Shown in pieces: positions 18,481 through 26,354 of a DNA stretch of 64,000 bases. The stretch covers positions 1 through 64,000 of the forward strand of contig JAOLYM010000004.1 of NCBI GenBank assembly GCA_028343435.1. Reading direction: 5' to 3'. The number at the start of each line of letters is the position of its first letter. The stretch's first letter is position 1. The position numbers and the translations under genes are program-made. This stretch comes from Candidatus Nitrosopelagicus sp. (GTDB taxonomy: Archaea; Thermoproteota; Nitrososphaeria; Nitrososphaerales; Nitrosopumilaceae). The notes below the pieces were generated by a model, which made no database searches, was not told where the DNA came from, and worked only from the letters and a program-made list of their open reading frames with translations.

Positions 18481-19395
18481 TTAGGATCGTTGCTTCTTCA
18501 AGTCTGTAACCATATTACACACGGCACAAATCTTCCCTGTACACTGATTTCCACAATTTATACAAACTCGTTTTTCTTTGAAACTTGAATCTTTCATAAC
18601 TTCTGAGATTTTGATTATCGAGCGATACATGTTATTTTTAATTCCACTATGTTGGTCTTCAAGGGAATTTAGAAATTCCCGAATCTCTGTTCTAATACCT
18701 TCATTCATGTGAGGACATGGTTCTGTTTGAAATGGTAGTTTATTGGTAAATGCATAAAATACTATTTCTGATTCATAAATCTCTGCAAGTGGTTTTATCT
18801 TTCTAATTTGTTTTGAATTACTTCCTGGACTCATCCAACCAATTTTATTTGAATCCCCAGATAGTGTGTTTATCAAAAATGTCTGTAATGAATCATCTAA
18901 GTTATGACCTGTAGCAATTACATTTGCTCCTAATTCTTCTGCTGCATGATCTAAAGCTCTTCTTCTAAAAATACCACAAATTGAACAAGATGTAGTTTTC
19001 TCTTCATCTCTTAGTTCTAATGATTCTGATAATGTAACATCGTACAGTTCTTTGTATGAATATGTCTTAAATTCTACATTTAATTTTGAGCAGAAACTTT
19101 TGACTATTTCTAGGGCTTCGTCTCTATAACCTGGAATTCCTTCATCAATTGTTACTGCAATAATTCGAAAATTATGTGTCTCTGACATTTTCTTTAAAAT
19201 ACTTAGTAATACTAGAGAATCTTTTCCACCTGAGACTCCGACAACAACAAGTTCATCATTTTTTATCATTTTATACTTGGAGATGGTCTTTGCGGCTTTT
19301 CTCAAAATAGAGTTTGAAAAGCATTTGGAACATAGGCTTTCTCCACTATACTTTCTATTGTATACGGCAGTGTTTTCACATTTCTGACATTGCAT
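18481..19395 (-). CDS. tRNA 2-thiolation protein, TtuA/Ncs6 family
   Basis: The 304-residue protein has an N-terminal zinc knuckle (C3, C6, C22, C25), a PP-loop ATP-binding motif GVSGGKDSLVL near residue 54, a CSIC motif, ATGHNLDDSLQTFLIN, and a C-terminal second zinc site (CINC and CAVC). This is the layout of TtuA/Ncs6 adenylating enzymes that thiolate U34 or T54 of tRNAs. Which uridine is modified cannot be told from sequence. Both zinc sites and the catalytic cysteines are intact. Confidence 0.9.
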   Translation of the reverse strand: MQCQKCENTAVYNRKYSGESLCSKCFSNSILRKAAKTISKYKMIKNDELVVVGVSGGKDSLVLLSILKKMSETHNFRIIAVTIDEGIPGYRDEALEIVKSFCSKLNVEFKTYSYKELYDVTLSESLELRDEEKTTSCSICGIFRRRALDHAAEELGANVIATGHNLDDSLQTFLINTLSGDSNKIGWMSPGSNSKQIRKIKPLAEIYESEIVFYAFTNKLPFQTEPCPHMNEGIRTEIREFLNSLEDQHSGIKNNMYRSIIKISEVMKDSSFKEKRVCINCGNQCTGKICAVCNMVTDLKKQRS

Positions 19396-19432
19396 GATTT
19401 GGAGAATCTATTTGAGTTTAATATCTGATTCT

Positions 19433-20650
19433 TTAGATTGTAAACCAACCTGATTTGGCATAAGACAATCCAATATTGAGACCAAATGTAATGAATGTGA
19501 ATGCATAAATTGCTATCATTGTTCCATTAACGGCTTTTTCTGAAATTTTTCCCTCAATAATAGTATGAATGAATTTTCCACCATCCAAGATTGGTAGTGG
19601 TAACATGTTGATTATTCCAATGAAAAATGAAATCATCCACAACCATAGTAAGAACATAGAGAATTGAAATCCCATAGGAGTATCCAAACCCCAATCAATA
19701 ATGTTGTAAATTGGTTGAGGAGGTTGATCATTTCTCATTATTCCTATTAATCCTCTCTCAGGATCATCAGGTGATGCCATTATTGTAACTGGAATTACAA
19801 TTTCACTTCCATCTCTTACTACTGTAACATTGACTGTATCCCCGGGCTGTACTGGATTTTTTTGTAAATCCATTGCCGACGCTATGTTAACATCGTTAAT
19901 TCCTATGATGACATCATTTTCTTGAATACCTGCTTGTTGTGCTCCTCCACCATCAATTAATGAAAGTACTAAAACCCCATCTTCTGCTTCTTCATAAAAT
20001 GAACTCAAAAATGGTTCTGGTACGACCATTGCAAACATTGGATTTGTAAATAATATTGCTCCTAATGCAAAAGCAAAAATCACATTTGATGTTGGACCTG
20101 CACCAATCAAACGTAGTCTTGAAATCTTTTTTGCTTTACTAAATTGTTCTTCATCTGGTTCTACAAAACCTGCAAACATTGCAATGAATATGGCAAATCC
20201 CCCAGTTTTAATACCAATTTTTTCCATAACGCCTACAATTCCGTGTGCTCCTTCGTGAATTACTAGAACAATTGGAATTGAAAGCAAAAAGTACATGATA
20301 GCTGAACCAGAAGTTAATGTGACACCTGGAATTAGTACAGTTAATTCTGCAAATTCTGTTGGTTGAACAAAGTAGTTTGTAATATTTGAAAACAAAAACC
20401 AAAATGCAAATCCCATCATCAAAAATCCTGCAATTACACTAACATCCGCAAAAACCCGAATTCCTCTCCTTGTTCTTCCTAATACACGAATTAATGCATC
20501 TTGAACTTTGTAATTTTTGTAAGTTAGACTATATGGTTTAATCGTAAATCCATATTTTTCTAATTTTAGACCTTTAGCTACTCCAAAAATTACAACCCAT
20601 GCTATGAGTACGTAAATGATTGCATTGTCTGTTAAAAAGTTAAGTTCCAA
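19433..20650 (-). CDS. Site-2 protease-like M50 metalloprotease with PDZ domain
   Basis: The 405-residue membrane protein has about six hydrophobic helices. HEGAH at residues 132-136 provides two zinc ligands and the catalytic Glu in a membrane segment; LPILDGGKF near residue 355 gives the third ligand (Asp). A PDZ-like domain lies between (about residues 230-300, with GGGAQQAGIQENDVIIGIND). It probably performs regulated intramembrane proteolysis. It is single and divergent from cutA with 39 bp between starts. Confidence 0.92.
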   Translation of the reverse strand: MELNFLTDNAIIYVLIAWVVIFGVAKGLKLEKYGFTIKPYSLTYKNYKVQDALIRVLGRTRRGIRVFADVSVIAGFLMMGFAFWFLFSNITNYFVQPTEFAELTVLIPGVTLTSGSAIMYFLLSIPIVLVIHEGAHGIVGVMEKIGIKTGGFAIFIAMFAGFVEPDEEQFSKAKKISRLRLIGAGPTSNVIFAFALGAILFTNPMFAMVVPEPFLSSFYEEAEDGVLVLSLIDGGGAQQAGIQENDVIIGINDVNIASAMDLQKNPVQPGDTVNVTVVRDGSEIVIPVTIMASPDDPERGLIGIMRNDQPPQPIYNIIDWGLDTPMGFQFSMFLLWLWMISFFIGIINMLPLPILDGGKFIHTIIEGKISEKAVNGTMIAIYAFTFITFGLNIGLSYAKSGWFTI

Positions 20651-20689
20651 TTAAGAAAATTTTTTAGTCTCGGCAATTTATCGTTTCCT

Positions 20690-21001
20690 ATGAAACCTGT
20701 CATAATTGTCTCTACATTCCCTAACAAGGCTATCACAAAAAAGGTTGCAAATCAATTGGTAAAAAAAAAACTTGCTGCATGTGTAAATATTACTAAAATT
20801 GATTCTGTTTATTCATGGAAAGGAAAGATACAAAATGATTCAGAATATTTGGCATTTTTCAAAACTACAAAGAAAAATGAGAAAAATCTAAAAAACGAAA
20901 TAAAAAAACTTCATCCATATGATGTACCAGAAATTGCTGAGATTAATGTAAATTCTATGAATAAACCATATCTTGATTGGTTGATAGATTCTACCCTCTA
21001 G
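20690..21001 (+). CDS. cutA: CutA1-like protein
   Basis: The 103-residue product matches CutA1 trimer proteins: KKLAACVNITKIDSVYSWKG (with the conserved Cys and Trp) and HPYDVPEIAEI. The family has been linked to divalent metal tolerance, but the biochemical role is unclear. The stop overlaps the stop of pelA by 4 bp (CTAG). Confidence 0.93.
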   Translation: MKPVIIVSTFPNKAITKKVANQLVKKKLAACVNITKIDSVYSWKGKIQNDSEYLAFFKTTKKNEKNLKNEIKKLHPYDVPEIAEINVNSMNKPYLDWLIDSTL

Positions 21002-22050
21002 TATTCTAGTGGAAATCTCAATAATGAGATAATTCCACCTAAACCTGAAACTCTCAATCCTGCATCAATTGTACTATCTACGCTAAAAATTTCTCCACCT
21101 TTAGATTCTACATCATTTAAGAAATCTACAATCTCTTGTTCATCAGAATCTTGAATGGCTTTTTCTGAAAATACTAGAGATTCTATTGCACCTGCATCAT
21201 TTGCTTTTTTTGTCTCATCAATTCCCATAGAGAACTTCTTACTTTGTTTATTTGCAAGAAACATCACCTCATCAATTATCTGTGATACCTTAGCAAGTTT
21301 GGTGTCTGCCATCACTTCTTTCATTGCATCTGATTTTGTAAATATGTGAATTCCATCTTCTCCTCCTGAATCAATTCCTTCTATTATTTTGAATTGACAT
21401 TTGTCTGCAAGTGGTTTTTTTGATACATAATTATAAAATTTCTTTTTTGTTTCTCCAGGACCAAAAATAATTACTAGATTATCTTTCTCAACAACTGAAC
21501 TAATTGCACCAATAACTCCATCAAAAAATGTTTCAATTTTAAAATTAGATTTGTATCTTTTTCCACTAGAGCCAGAATACAGATTTGGTAAAAGATGCAA
21601 ATGTGTTCCTTTCAATCTTCCAATTCCACAGTCACCTGTATCTATTGCAATTAGAATAAATTTTGTTTTCTTTCCTTTTGCTTTTGCAAGTTTTTTCTCG
21701 ACAGCACTCCATTTTTTCTTTACTAGATTAAATCCTTCATCTATTTTTATTGTAAAAGAATGATGTGTGCCATGTGGAACTGATTCATTATTTGATTCTA
21801 AAATTGTACCTCCCACTCTAATTCTATCTAAAACATTATCAAGTGAAATTTTTTCTACCTTTATTGCAAGTCGGACATGAACTCTTTCTCCTTTATCAGG
21901 TCGTGCATATTCTTTATCTTGTTTTATTACTCTAGTTGTTTCCCCCACAATTTTATCATCAGTTTTTAATATTCTTCTAATTGTTAGTAAATCATCCGAA
22001 TCTTCAGGCATTAATGAAATTGTATTCTCATCAAGAGTCTTTGTAATCAT
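20998..22050 (-). CDS. pelA: Pelota (aDom34) ribosome rescue factor
   Basis: The 350-residue protein shows the three-domain Dom34/pelota layout: an N-terminal Sm-like domain (residues 1-130, EDSDDLLTIRRILKTDDKI), a central domain (ILIAIDTGDCGIGRLKGT) and a C-terminal eL30-like domain (ETKKANDAGAIESLVFSEKA). With aEF1A and ABCE1 it splits stalled ribosomes. It is 28 bp downstream of the gene at 22079, probably the same transcript. Confidence 0.95.
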   Translation of the reverse strand: MITKTLDENTISLMPEDSDDLLTIRRILKTDDKIVGETTRVIKQDKEYARPDKGERVHVRLAIKVEKISLDNVLDRIRVGGTILESNNESVPHGTHHSFTIKIDEGFNLVKKKWSAVEKKLAKAKGKKTKFILIAIDTGDCGIGRLKGTHLHLLPNLYSGSSGKRYKSNFKIETFFDGVIGAISSVVEKDNLVIIFGPGETKKKFYNYVSKKPLADKCQFKIIEGIDSGGEDGIHIFTKSDAMKEVMADTKLAKVSQIIDEVMFLANKQSKKFSMGIDETKKANDAGAIESLVFSEKAIQDSDEQEIVDFLNDVESKGGEIFSVDSTIDAGLRVSGLGGIISLLRFPLEY

Positions 22051-22078
22051 ATTTTTTTATAAAATCTCTAAAAGATAA

Positions 22079-22477
22079 CTAGTTTGATTCTTCTTGTTTC
22101 TTCTTAACATACTTTTCAACCCATTCGAGAGTTATGACTCCGCCTTCTGCTAAATTAACTAATGAGTTTGATGATGCTTCGCCTGTTACCTTACCAGTAT
22201 TTTTTCTAGTTTGTCTCCATTTTAGACTGGTATTTCCACTCTTTGATGAATAGATAACTCCTAAAACATCTTTAGCGTTGACAAATGTTATCTCTCTAAT
22301 TTTTTTCAATGTTACTTTGTCTGCTGCTTCTACATAGATGGAACCTAAACTATCATCTCTTTCCGCAAAAACTTCTGGATCTTCAAGATAACTTCTTGGT
22401 GCAAATGAACTACATGTACTAGCTATGATGAATCTTCGAAAACTTTCTAATGATGAAGGGGCATCTATCTCGACCAT
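22079..22477 (-). CDS. Conserved hypothetical protein upstream of pelA
   Basis: This 132-residue soluble protein begins MVEIDAPSSLESFRRFIIAS and ends with a charged VEKYVKKKQEESN tail. It contains IYVEAADKVTLKKIREITFV, a mixed alpha/beta stretch. No motif I recognise. It is cotranscribed with pelA (28-bp gap), so a link to translation quality control is possible but not shown. Confidence 0.6.
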   Translation of the reverse strand: MVEIDAPSSLESFRRFIIASTCSSFAPRSYLEDPEVFAERDDSLGSIYVEAADKVTLKKIREITFVNAKDVLGVIYSSKSGNTSLKWRQTRKNTGKVTGEASSNSLVNLAEGGVITLEWVEKYVKKKQEESN

Positions 22478-22550
22478 TTTTTTTCAATAAATCTATCTCA
22501 CTTATCAAGCTTATTGAAAGGTTCAAGTATGATTATCTGAAATTTCTACT

Positions 22551-22612
22551 GCAGACTGTGATGTACGCTATCCTATGATTTGATGATTAGGATCTTGAGT
22601 TCTGAGTCTGCA
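22551..22612 (+). ncRNA. Probable C/D box sRNA
   Basis: Between the divergent starts at 22477 and 22650 lies a compact element with all parts of a C/D guide RNA. A terminal stem pairs GCAGAC (22551-22556) with GTCTGC (22606-22611). Inside it are a C-like box GTGATGT (22558-22564), an internal ATGA then C'-like TGATGA (22575-22586) and a D box CTGA (22602-22605). The two potential guides are about 10 nt (after C) and 15 nt (before D). The C box differs from RTGATGA at the last base and the D' box is ATGA rather than CTGA. The target is not identified; rRNA is most likely. Confidence 0.6.
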
Positions 22613-22649
22613 ACTTAGAATTTTTATGCCATAATTCTGTACATAATTT

Positions 22650-23069
22650 ATGAAGTCATTAACTGAATATCTTACATTCAAGACAAAAACAAGACGAGCA
22701 TTTGTTAACATTACTTCTGATATAGAAAAGTTAGTTACCAAAAGTGGTGTCAAAGAAGGACTTTGTTTAGTTAATGCAATGCACATCACTGCTAGTGTTT
22801 TCATTAATGACAATGAAAGTGGTTTGCATAATGATTATGAAAAATGGTTAGAGGAATTAGCACCTCACGAGCCAATTGATCATTATAATCACAATGATAC
22901 TGGTGAAGATAATGCTGATGCACATCTAAAAAGACAAGTAATGGGTAGAGAGGTGGTAGTTGCTATTACTAATGGTGAATTAGATTTTGGACCATGGGAA
23001 ACTATCTTTTATGGTGAATTTGATGGTAAACGGAACAAAAGAGTCTTAGTAAAAATTATTGGTGAATAA
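22650..23069 (+). CDS. YjbQ/UPF0047 family protein
   Basis: The 139-residue protein matches the whole UPF0047 family: [20 protein letters not shown], then a metal-site-like [19 protein letters not shown], and [18 protein letters not shown] near the end. Bacterial YjbQ has thiamine-phosphate synthase side activity, and the physiological role remains open. Conserved His, Asp and Asn are all present. The stop is immediately followed by the stop of the small convergent cysteine-rich gene. Confidence 0.92.
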   Translation: MKSLTEYLTFKTKTRRAFVNITSDIEKLVTKSGVKEGLCLVNAMHITASVFINDNESGLHNDYEKWLEELAPHEPIDHYNHNDTGEDNADAHLKRQVMGREVVVAITNGELDFGPWETIFYGEFDGKRNKRVLVKIIGE

Positions 23070-23070
23070 A

Positions 23071-23241
23071 TTATCCAAAGTCGGTATCACGTTTCTGTGA
23101 TCCTTCTGTATTTGCTCTTGCAGATTCACGCCATTCATTATCGTGATTTTGCCTACCATGATTGCAATTTACACAACCCATAATCTTTCCATTAGAGTTT
23201 TTCACATATTCTTCGCATCCACAAAAACAAGCCATACCCAT
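23071..23241 (-). CDS. Small cysteine-rich (zinc-binding?) protein (56 aa)
   Basis: A minus-strand frame runs from ATG 23241 (or ATG 23235) to TAA 23071. The peptide begins MGMACFCGCEEYV and contains CVNCNHGRQNHDNEW, giving five cysteines and two histidines in a compact CxCxC...CxxC arrangement that suggests one metal site. It sits between yjbQ and a DtxR-type regulator. Function unknown; its coding look and its tight fit (1 bp between stops with yjbQ) support a real gene. Confidence 0.65.
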   Translation of the reverse strand: MGMACFCGCEEYVKNSNGKIMGCVNCNHGRQNHDNEWRESARANTEGSQKRDTDFG

Positions 23242-23267
23242 ATCAAATTTTTATACTATATCTTCTT

Positions 23268-23732
23268 TTACTCTTCTTTTCCTCTAGTTGTTTTACAACA
23301 TTCTCCCATTGGAATTTCACGACCTCGAGGACTTTTACTAGGACATTTTAACATTATACATAATGCATCAGTAAATTGTTTATTCATGTGGTGTTCTATT
23401 CCACACACCATCTCTTCATCAATTTCAATTTTTAAAGCGCTGTCCATTAATACTTCCAGTAAACGACTATTTCGAATCATAGATGATGCAACCTTTTCGC
23501 CACTTTCTTTCAATGAAACTCCTGCTTTGTTATATGTGACCAAATCTCTTTCTGCTAATTTTTTTAACATCTGTACAACACTTGGTTGGCGAACATTCAG
23601 TCTTTTTGCAATGGTGCTAATTTTTACATCATCCCCTTTTTCTCTAATATGCCAAACTGCTTTTAGATACATTTCTGTATGTTCAGCTTCTGCGGTTCCT
23701 ACAAACAGAACTTCTTCATCCATTGCATCCAT
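23268..23732 (-). CDS. DtxR-family metal-dependent transcriptional regulator
   Basis: The 154-residue protein has a winged helix at residues 15-80 (KISTIAKRLNVRQPSVVQML is the recognition part) and the DtxR dimer/metal domain with EEMVCGIEHHM, where C110, E113 and H114 correspond to DtxR Cys102, Glu105 and His106. The Cys at this place is more like iron-sensing DtxR/IdeR than manganese-sensing MntR, which has Glu. There is no SH3 domain. The C-terminal GECC adds further thiols. It likely represses metal uptake genes when metal is bound. Confidence 0.9.
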   Translation of the reverse strand: MDAMDEEVLFVGTAEAEHTEMYLKAVWHIREKGDDVKISTIAKRLNVRQPSVVQMLKKLAERDLVTYNKAGVSLKESGEKVASSMIRNSRLLEVLMDSALKIEIDEEMVCGIEHHMNKQFTDALCIMLKCPSKSPRGREIPMGECCKTTRGKEE

Positions 23733-23786
23733 GAGTTATCTTATTTGTTTAATCTAATAAATTTTCAACAATCTAAACAATTGAAA

Positions 23787-24554
23787 CTATGCTTTTTTAG
23801 CATCTTTTAACAAGAAATCAAAATATTCTCTTGCAAATCCAGCTAATCCTGCATGATCTGCCCAAATTGCTACTATTTCGGATGATGTAGAGCTACTAAT
23901 TTCTGGACCTAGCAGAATAACGACGTATCTCTTATCTGAAATAATCCCGCCTCCAAATAATCCACCTTTTACTTTGACATCTGCAACTCGAGAAATCGCT
24001 TTAATAGATTCTTTATCAAACTCATCTGAAATAAGAATTGTAATTTTTATTCCCTTATCGTGCAATTGTCTAAGTTTTGGAAGTGCTTGCTTAACAATCA
24101 CTTCTCCTGCTTGAGGAACCGCAATCATTACTTCTTCTCTACAATGCTCAACCATTTCCATAATTTTTGAAACAATATTCATGGCACCAGAAATAAACCA
24201 AATATCTGGTTTTTCACTTGTTCCAGTTTTTTCATAAAGAGGAATTAATTCTGATAAGATTACATTTTTGTTCTCTGAAAATATGGCATCTGCATTTTGT
24301 TTTGAAGTTTCTAATGCATTTGATGGAGCCTTTGCAAAATATTTTGTTGGTCTTGAGTCATCTGACCCAATCCATCCTTTTTCTTCTAGAGTCCCCAAAA
24401 TCTCATAAATTTTTGAATAGGGAACTCCTGAGTTTTGGCTGATCTCCGATGCATTACTTTCTCCATCTTTGATTAGAGTTGTATAAGCTCGAATTTCGTA
24501 GCTAGTTAACCCCACCTTCTCTAGTGACTTCTTTGTCTTATCAGAAATGCTCAC
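23787..24554 (-). CDS. TrmB-family transcriptional regulator
   Basis: The product starts with the TrmB winged helix (KKSLEKVGLTSYEIRAYTTL, then GVPYSKIYEILGTLEEKGWI) at residues 1-75 and continues with a PLD-like/TrmB effector domain (about 100-250). TrmB proteins control sugar or energy metabolism genes in archaea. A TTG at 24569 would add five residues (through LF), but GTG 24554 gives the usual MSISDKTKK start and lies about 28 bp from a TTTAAAT box (24578-24586). It is divergent from the tetraether synthase gene, so the two share a control region of about 107 bp. Confidence 0.88.
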   Translation of the reverse strand: MSISDKTKKSLEKVGLTSYEIRAYTTLIKDGESNASEISQNSGVPYSKIYEILGTLEEKGWIGSDDSRPTKYFAKAPSNALETSKQNADAIFSENKNVILSELIPLYEKTGTSEKPDIWFISGAMNIVSKIMEMVEHCREEVMIAVPQAGEVIVKQALPKLRQLHDKGIKITILISDEFDKESIKAISRVADVKVKGGLFGGGIISDKRYVVILLGPEISSSTSSEIVAIWADHAGLAGFAREYFDFLLKDAKKA

Positions 24555-24630
24555 GAACAGAATTATCAAATTCTCTATTTAAATTGACTATGATCGTTCC
24601 CTCATTCATCCGGTGGTTAGTAGGAGTTGC

Positions 24631-24640
24631 ATTATATACT
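24631..24640 (+). promoter_or_regulatory. TATA-like box of the tetraether synthase gene
   Basis: ATTATATACT is centred 26 bp upstream of ATG 24662, the spacing expected when transcription starts at the start codon (leaderless mRNA). The same short intergenic space also serves the TrmB-family gene on the other strand. Confidence 0.6.
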
Positions 24641-24661
24641 CATTTTCAAGAGAATTAGTTA

Positions 24662-26335
24662 ATGGCTCTAATTCAGATATCCAATCAGTCATCAAAAACC
24701 CAAGGTAAGAAATCAACTATTAGATTTACCCAAAGTATTTGCCCTGATTGTAACATGATTTTAGATGCTGAAGTTTTTGAAAGAGAAGGAAAAGTCTTCA
24801 TGTCCAAGGTTTGTCCAACACATGGTGAAACCGAGGAACTCTATTTCGGTTCTTATGATATGTATAAAAAATTCAGTACATACTGGGTTGATGGAAAAGG
24901 CGCACATGCTCCAAATGTAATTATGGAAGACAAGTGTTCTTGTCCAAACAATTGTGGATTATGTTCAAACCACTTATCACACAGTGGATTGGCAAACATG
25001 ATTGTTACAAACAGATGTGATCTTACTTGTTGGTATTGTTTCTTCTATGTTAAGAAGGGATTAGAAGGTGCTTACATGTATGAACCAAATCATGATCAAG
25101 TAAGAGGAATGATGAAAACATTAAGATCCGAAAGACCAATCCCTGGAAACTCTATGCAAATTACTGGCGGTGAACCAATGCTCAGAGAAGATATTTCAGA
25201 TTTAATCAAAATTATGAAAGAAGAAGGTGTTGAACATATTCAAATGAACACAAATGGAATTAGACACGCAATGGATCCAGAAGCAGGACGTGAAGTAAGA
25301 ATGGCTGGATGTAACAATTTGTATCTGAGCTTTGATGGTGTCACTGCAAGAACAAACCCAAAGAATCATTGGGAAATTCCATATGCATTAGATACTTGCA
25401 GAAAAACTGGAACAACTGTTGTATTTGTTCCAACCGTTATCAAATCAATTAATGATCATGAACTAGGAGGAATTATTAGATATGCACAAAAGAACTTAGA
25501 CGTTGTACATGCAGTAAACTTCCAACCGGTATCACTAACTGGACGTATGGGAAAATCAGAACGTGAAAAATATAGAATCACAGTACCTGATTGTATACAA
25601 AGAATTGAAGAACAAACAGAAGGTCAAGTAACTGTTGACGATTGGTATCCAGTTCCAAGTTGTATGCCATTGACAAATGTCATTGAAGCATTCTCAAGTA
25701 AACCAAAATACGAATTATCTATTCACTTTGCATGTGGAGCAGGAGCTTATGTATTCCAAGATGCAGATACAAAGAAACTTGTTCCAATGACAAGATTCTG
25801 TGATATTCAAGGTATGTTAGAATTATTTGAAGACAAAGCAGAACAAATCCGTTCTGGTGCAAACAAATACTTTACAATGCTTGAAGTTGTAAGAAAACTC
25901 AAAGGGTTTATCAACAAAGAAAATCAACCGGCCGGATTAGATTTGGCTAAAATGTTTGGAAATATCTTAATGAAAAGATCATTTGAGGCAGTAGGTTCAT
26001 GGCACGTAAAAGGTCTATTCTTAGGAATGATGCACTTCCAAGACAAATACAATGAAGATTTAGAAAGATTACAAAGATGTGATATTCACTATGTTACCCC
26101 AGATCTTAGAATTATTCCATTCTGTGCATTTAATGTAATTCCAGAATGGTACAGAGACAGAATCCAAAAGAAATATTCTATCACTGTTGAAGAATGGGAA
26201 CAACGTGAAGGTGTAAAACTCGAAGATGGTCTTTACAGAGGTCTTATGAGAAGAGGTGCAGGTGACGAACTTGCAGCAGGTTGTGCAAAAAGTGAGATGT
26301 TCCATCAAGCAGAACAAGCAATGGGCGCTCAATAA
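24662..26335 (+). CDS. tes: Radical SAM enzyme, probable tetraether lipid synthase (Tes)
   Basis: This 557-residue protein has an N-terminal zinc/rubredoxin-like part (CPDCN and CPTHGE), a cluster-binding segment with four Cys (CSCPNNCGLC), the radical SAM motif CDLTCWYC, ITGGEPMLRED for SAM binding, and distal cysteines (CMPLT, FACGAGAY, FCDIQG). This arrangement matches the MJ0619/Tes family, shown in other archaea to join two archaeol tails into GDGT. Thaumarchaea make GDGT/crenarchaeol, which fits. It is a single gene with its own promoter, divergent from a TrmB regulator. A different radical SAM role in lipid chemistry is the main alternative. Confidence 0.85.
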   Translation: MALIQISNQSSKTQGKKSTIRFTQSICPDCNMILDAEVFEREGKVFMSKVCPTHGETEELYFGSYDMYKKFSTYWVDGKGAHAPNVIMEDKCSCPNNCGLCSNHLSHSGLANMIVTNRCDLTCWYCFFYVKKGLEGAYMYEPNHDQVRGMMKTLRSERPIPGNSMQITGGEPMLREDISDLIKIMKEEGVEHIQMNTNGIRHAMDPEAGREVRMAGCNNLYLSFDGVTARTNPKNHWEIPYALDTCRKTGTTVVFVPTVIKSINDHELGGIIRYAQKNLDVVHAVNFQPVSLTGRMGKSEREKYRITVPDCIQRIEEQTEGQVTVDDWYPVPSCMPLTNVIEAFSSKPKYELSIHFACGAGAYVFQDADTKKLVPMTRFCDIQGMLELFEDKAEQIRSGANKYFTMLEVVRKLKGFINKENQPAGLDLAKMFGNILMKRSFEAVGSWHVKGLFLGMMHFQDKYNEDLERLQRCDIHYVTPDLRIIPFCAFNVIPEWYRDRIQKKYSITVEEWEQREGVKLEDGLYRGLMRRGAGDELAAGCAKSEMFHQAEQAMGAQ

Positions 26336-26354
26336 TTAATTTTCAAAACTAATA

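Noticed and set aside
23143-23757. Long plus-strand frame of 204 codons
   Set aside because: It lies antisense to the DtxR-type regulator and the small cysteine-rich gene and has no sensible protein motifs.
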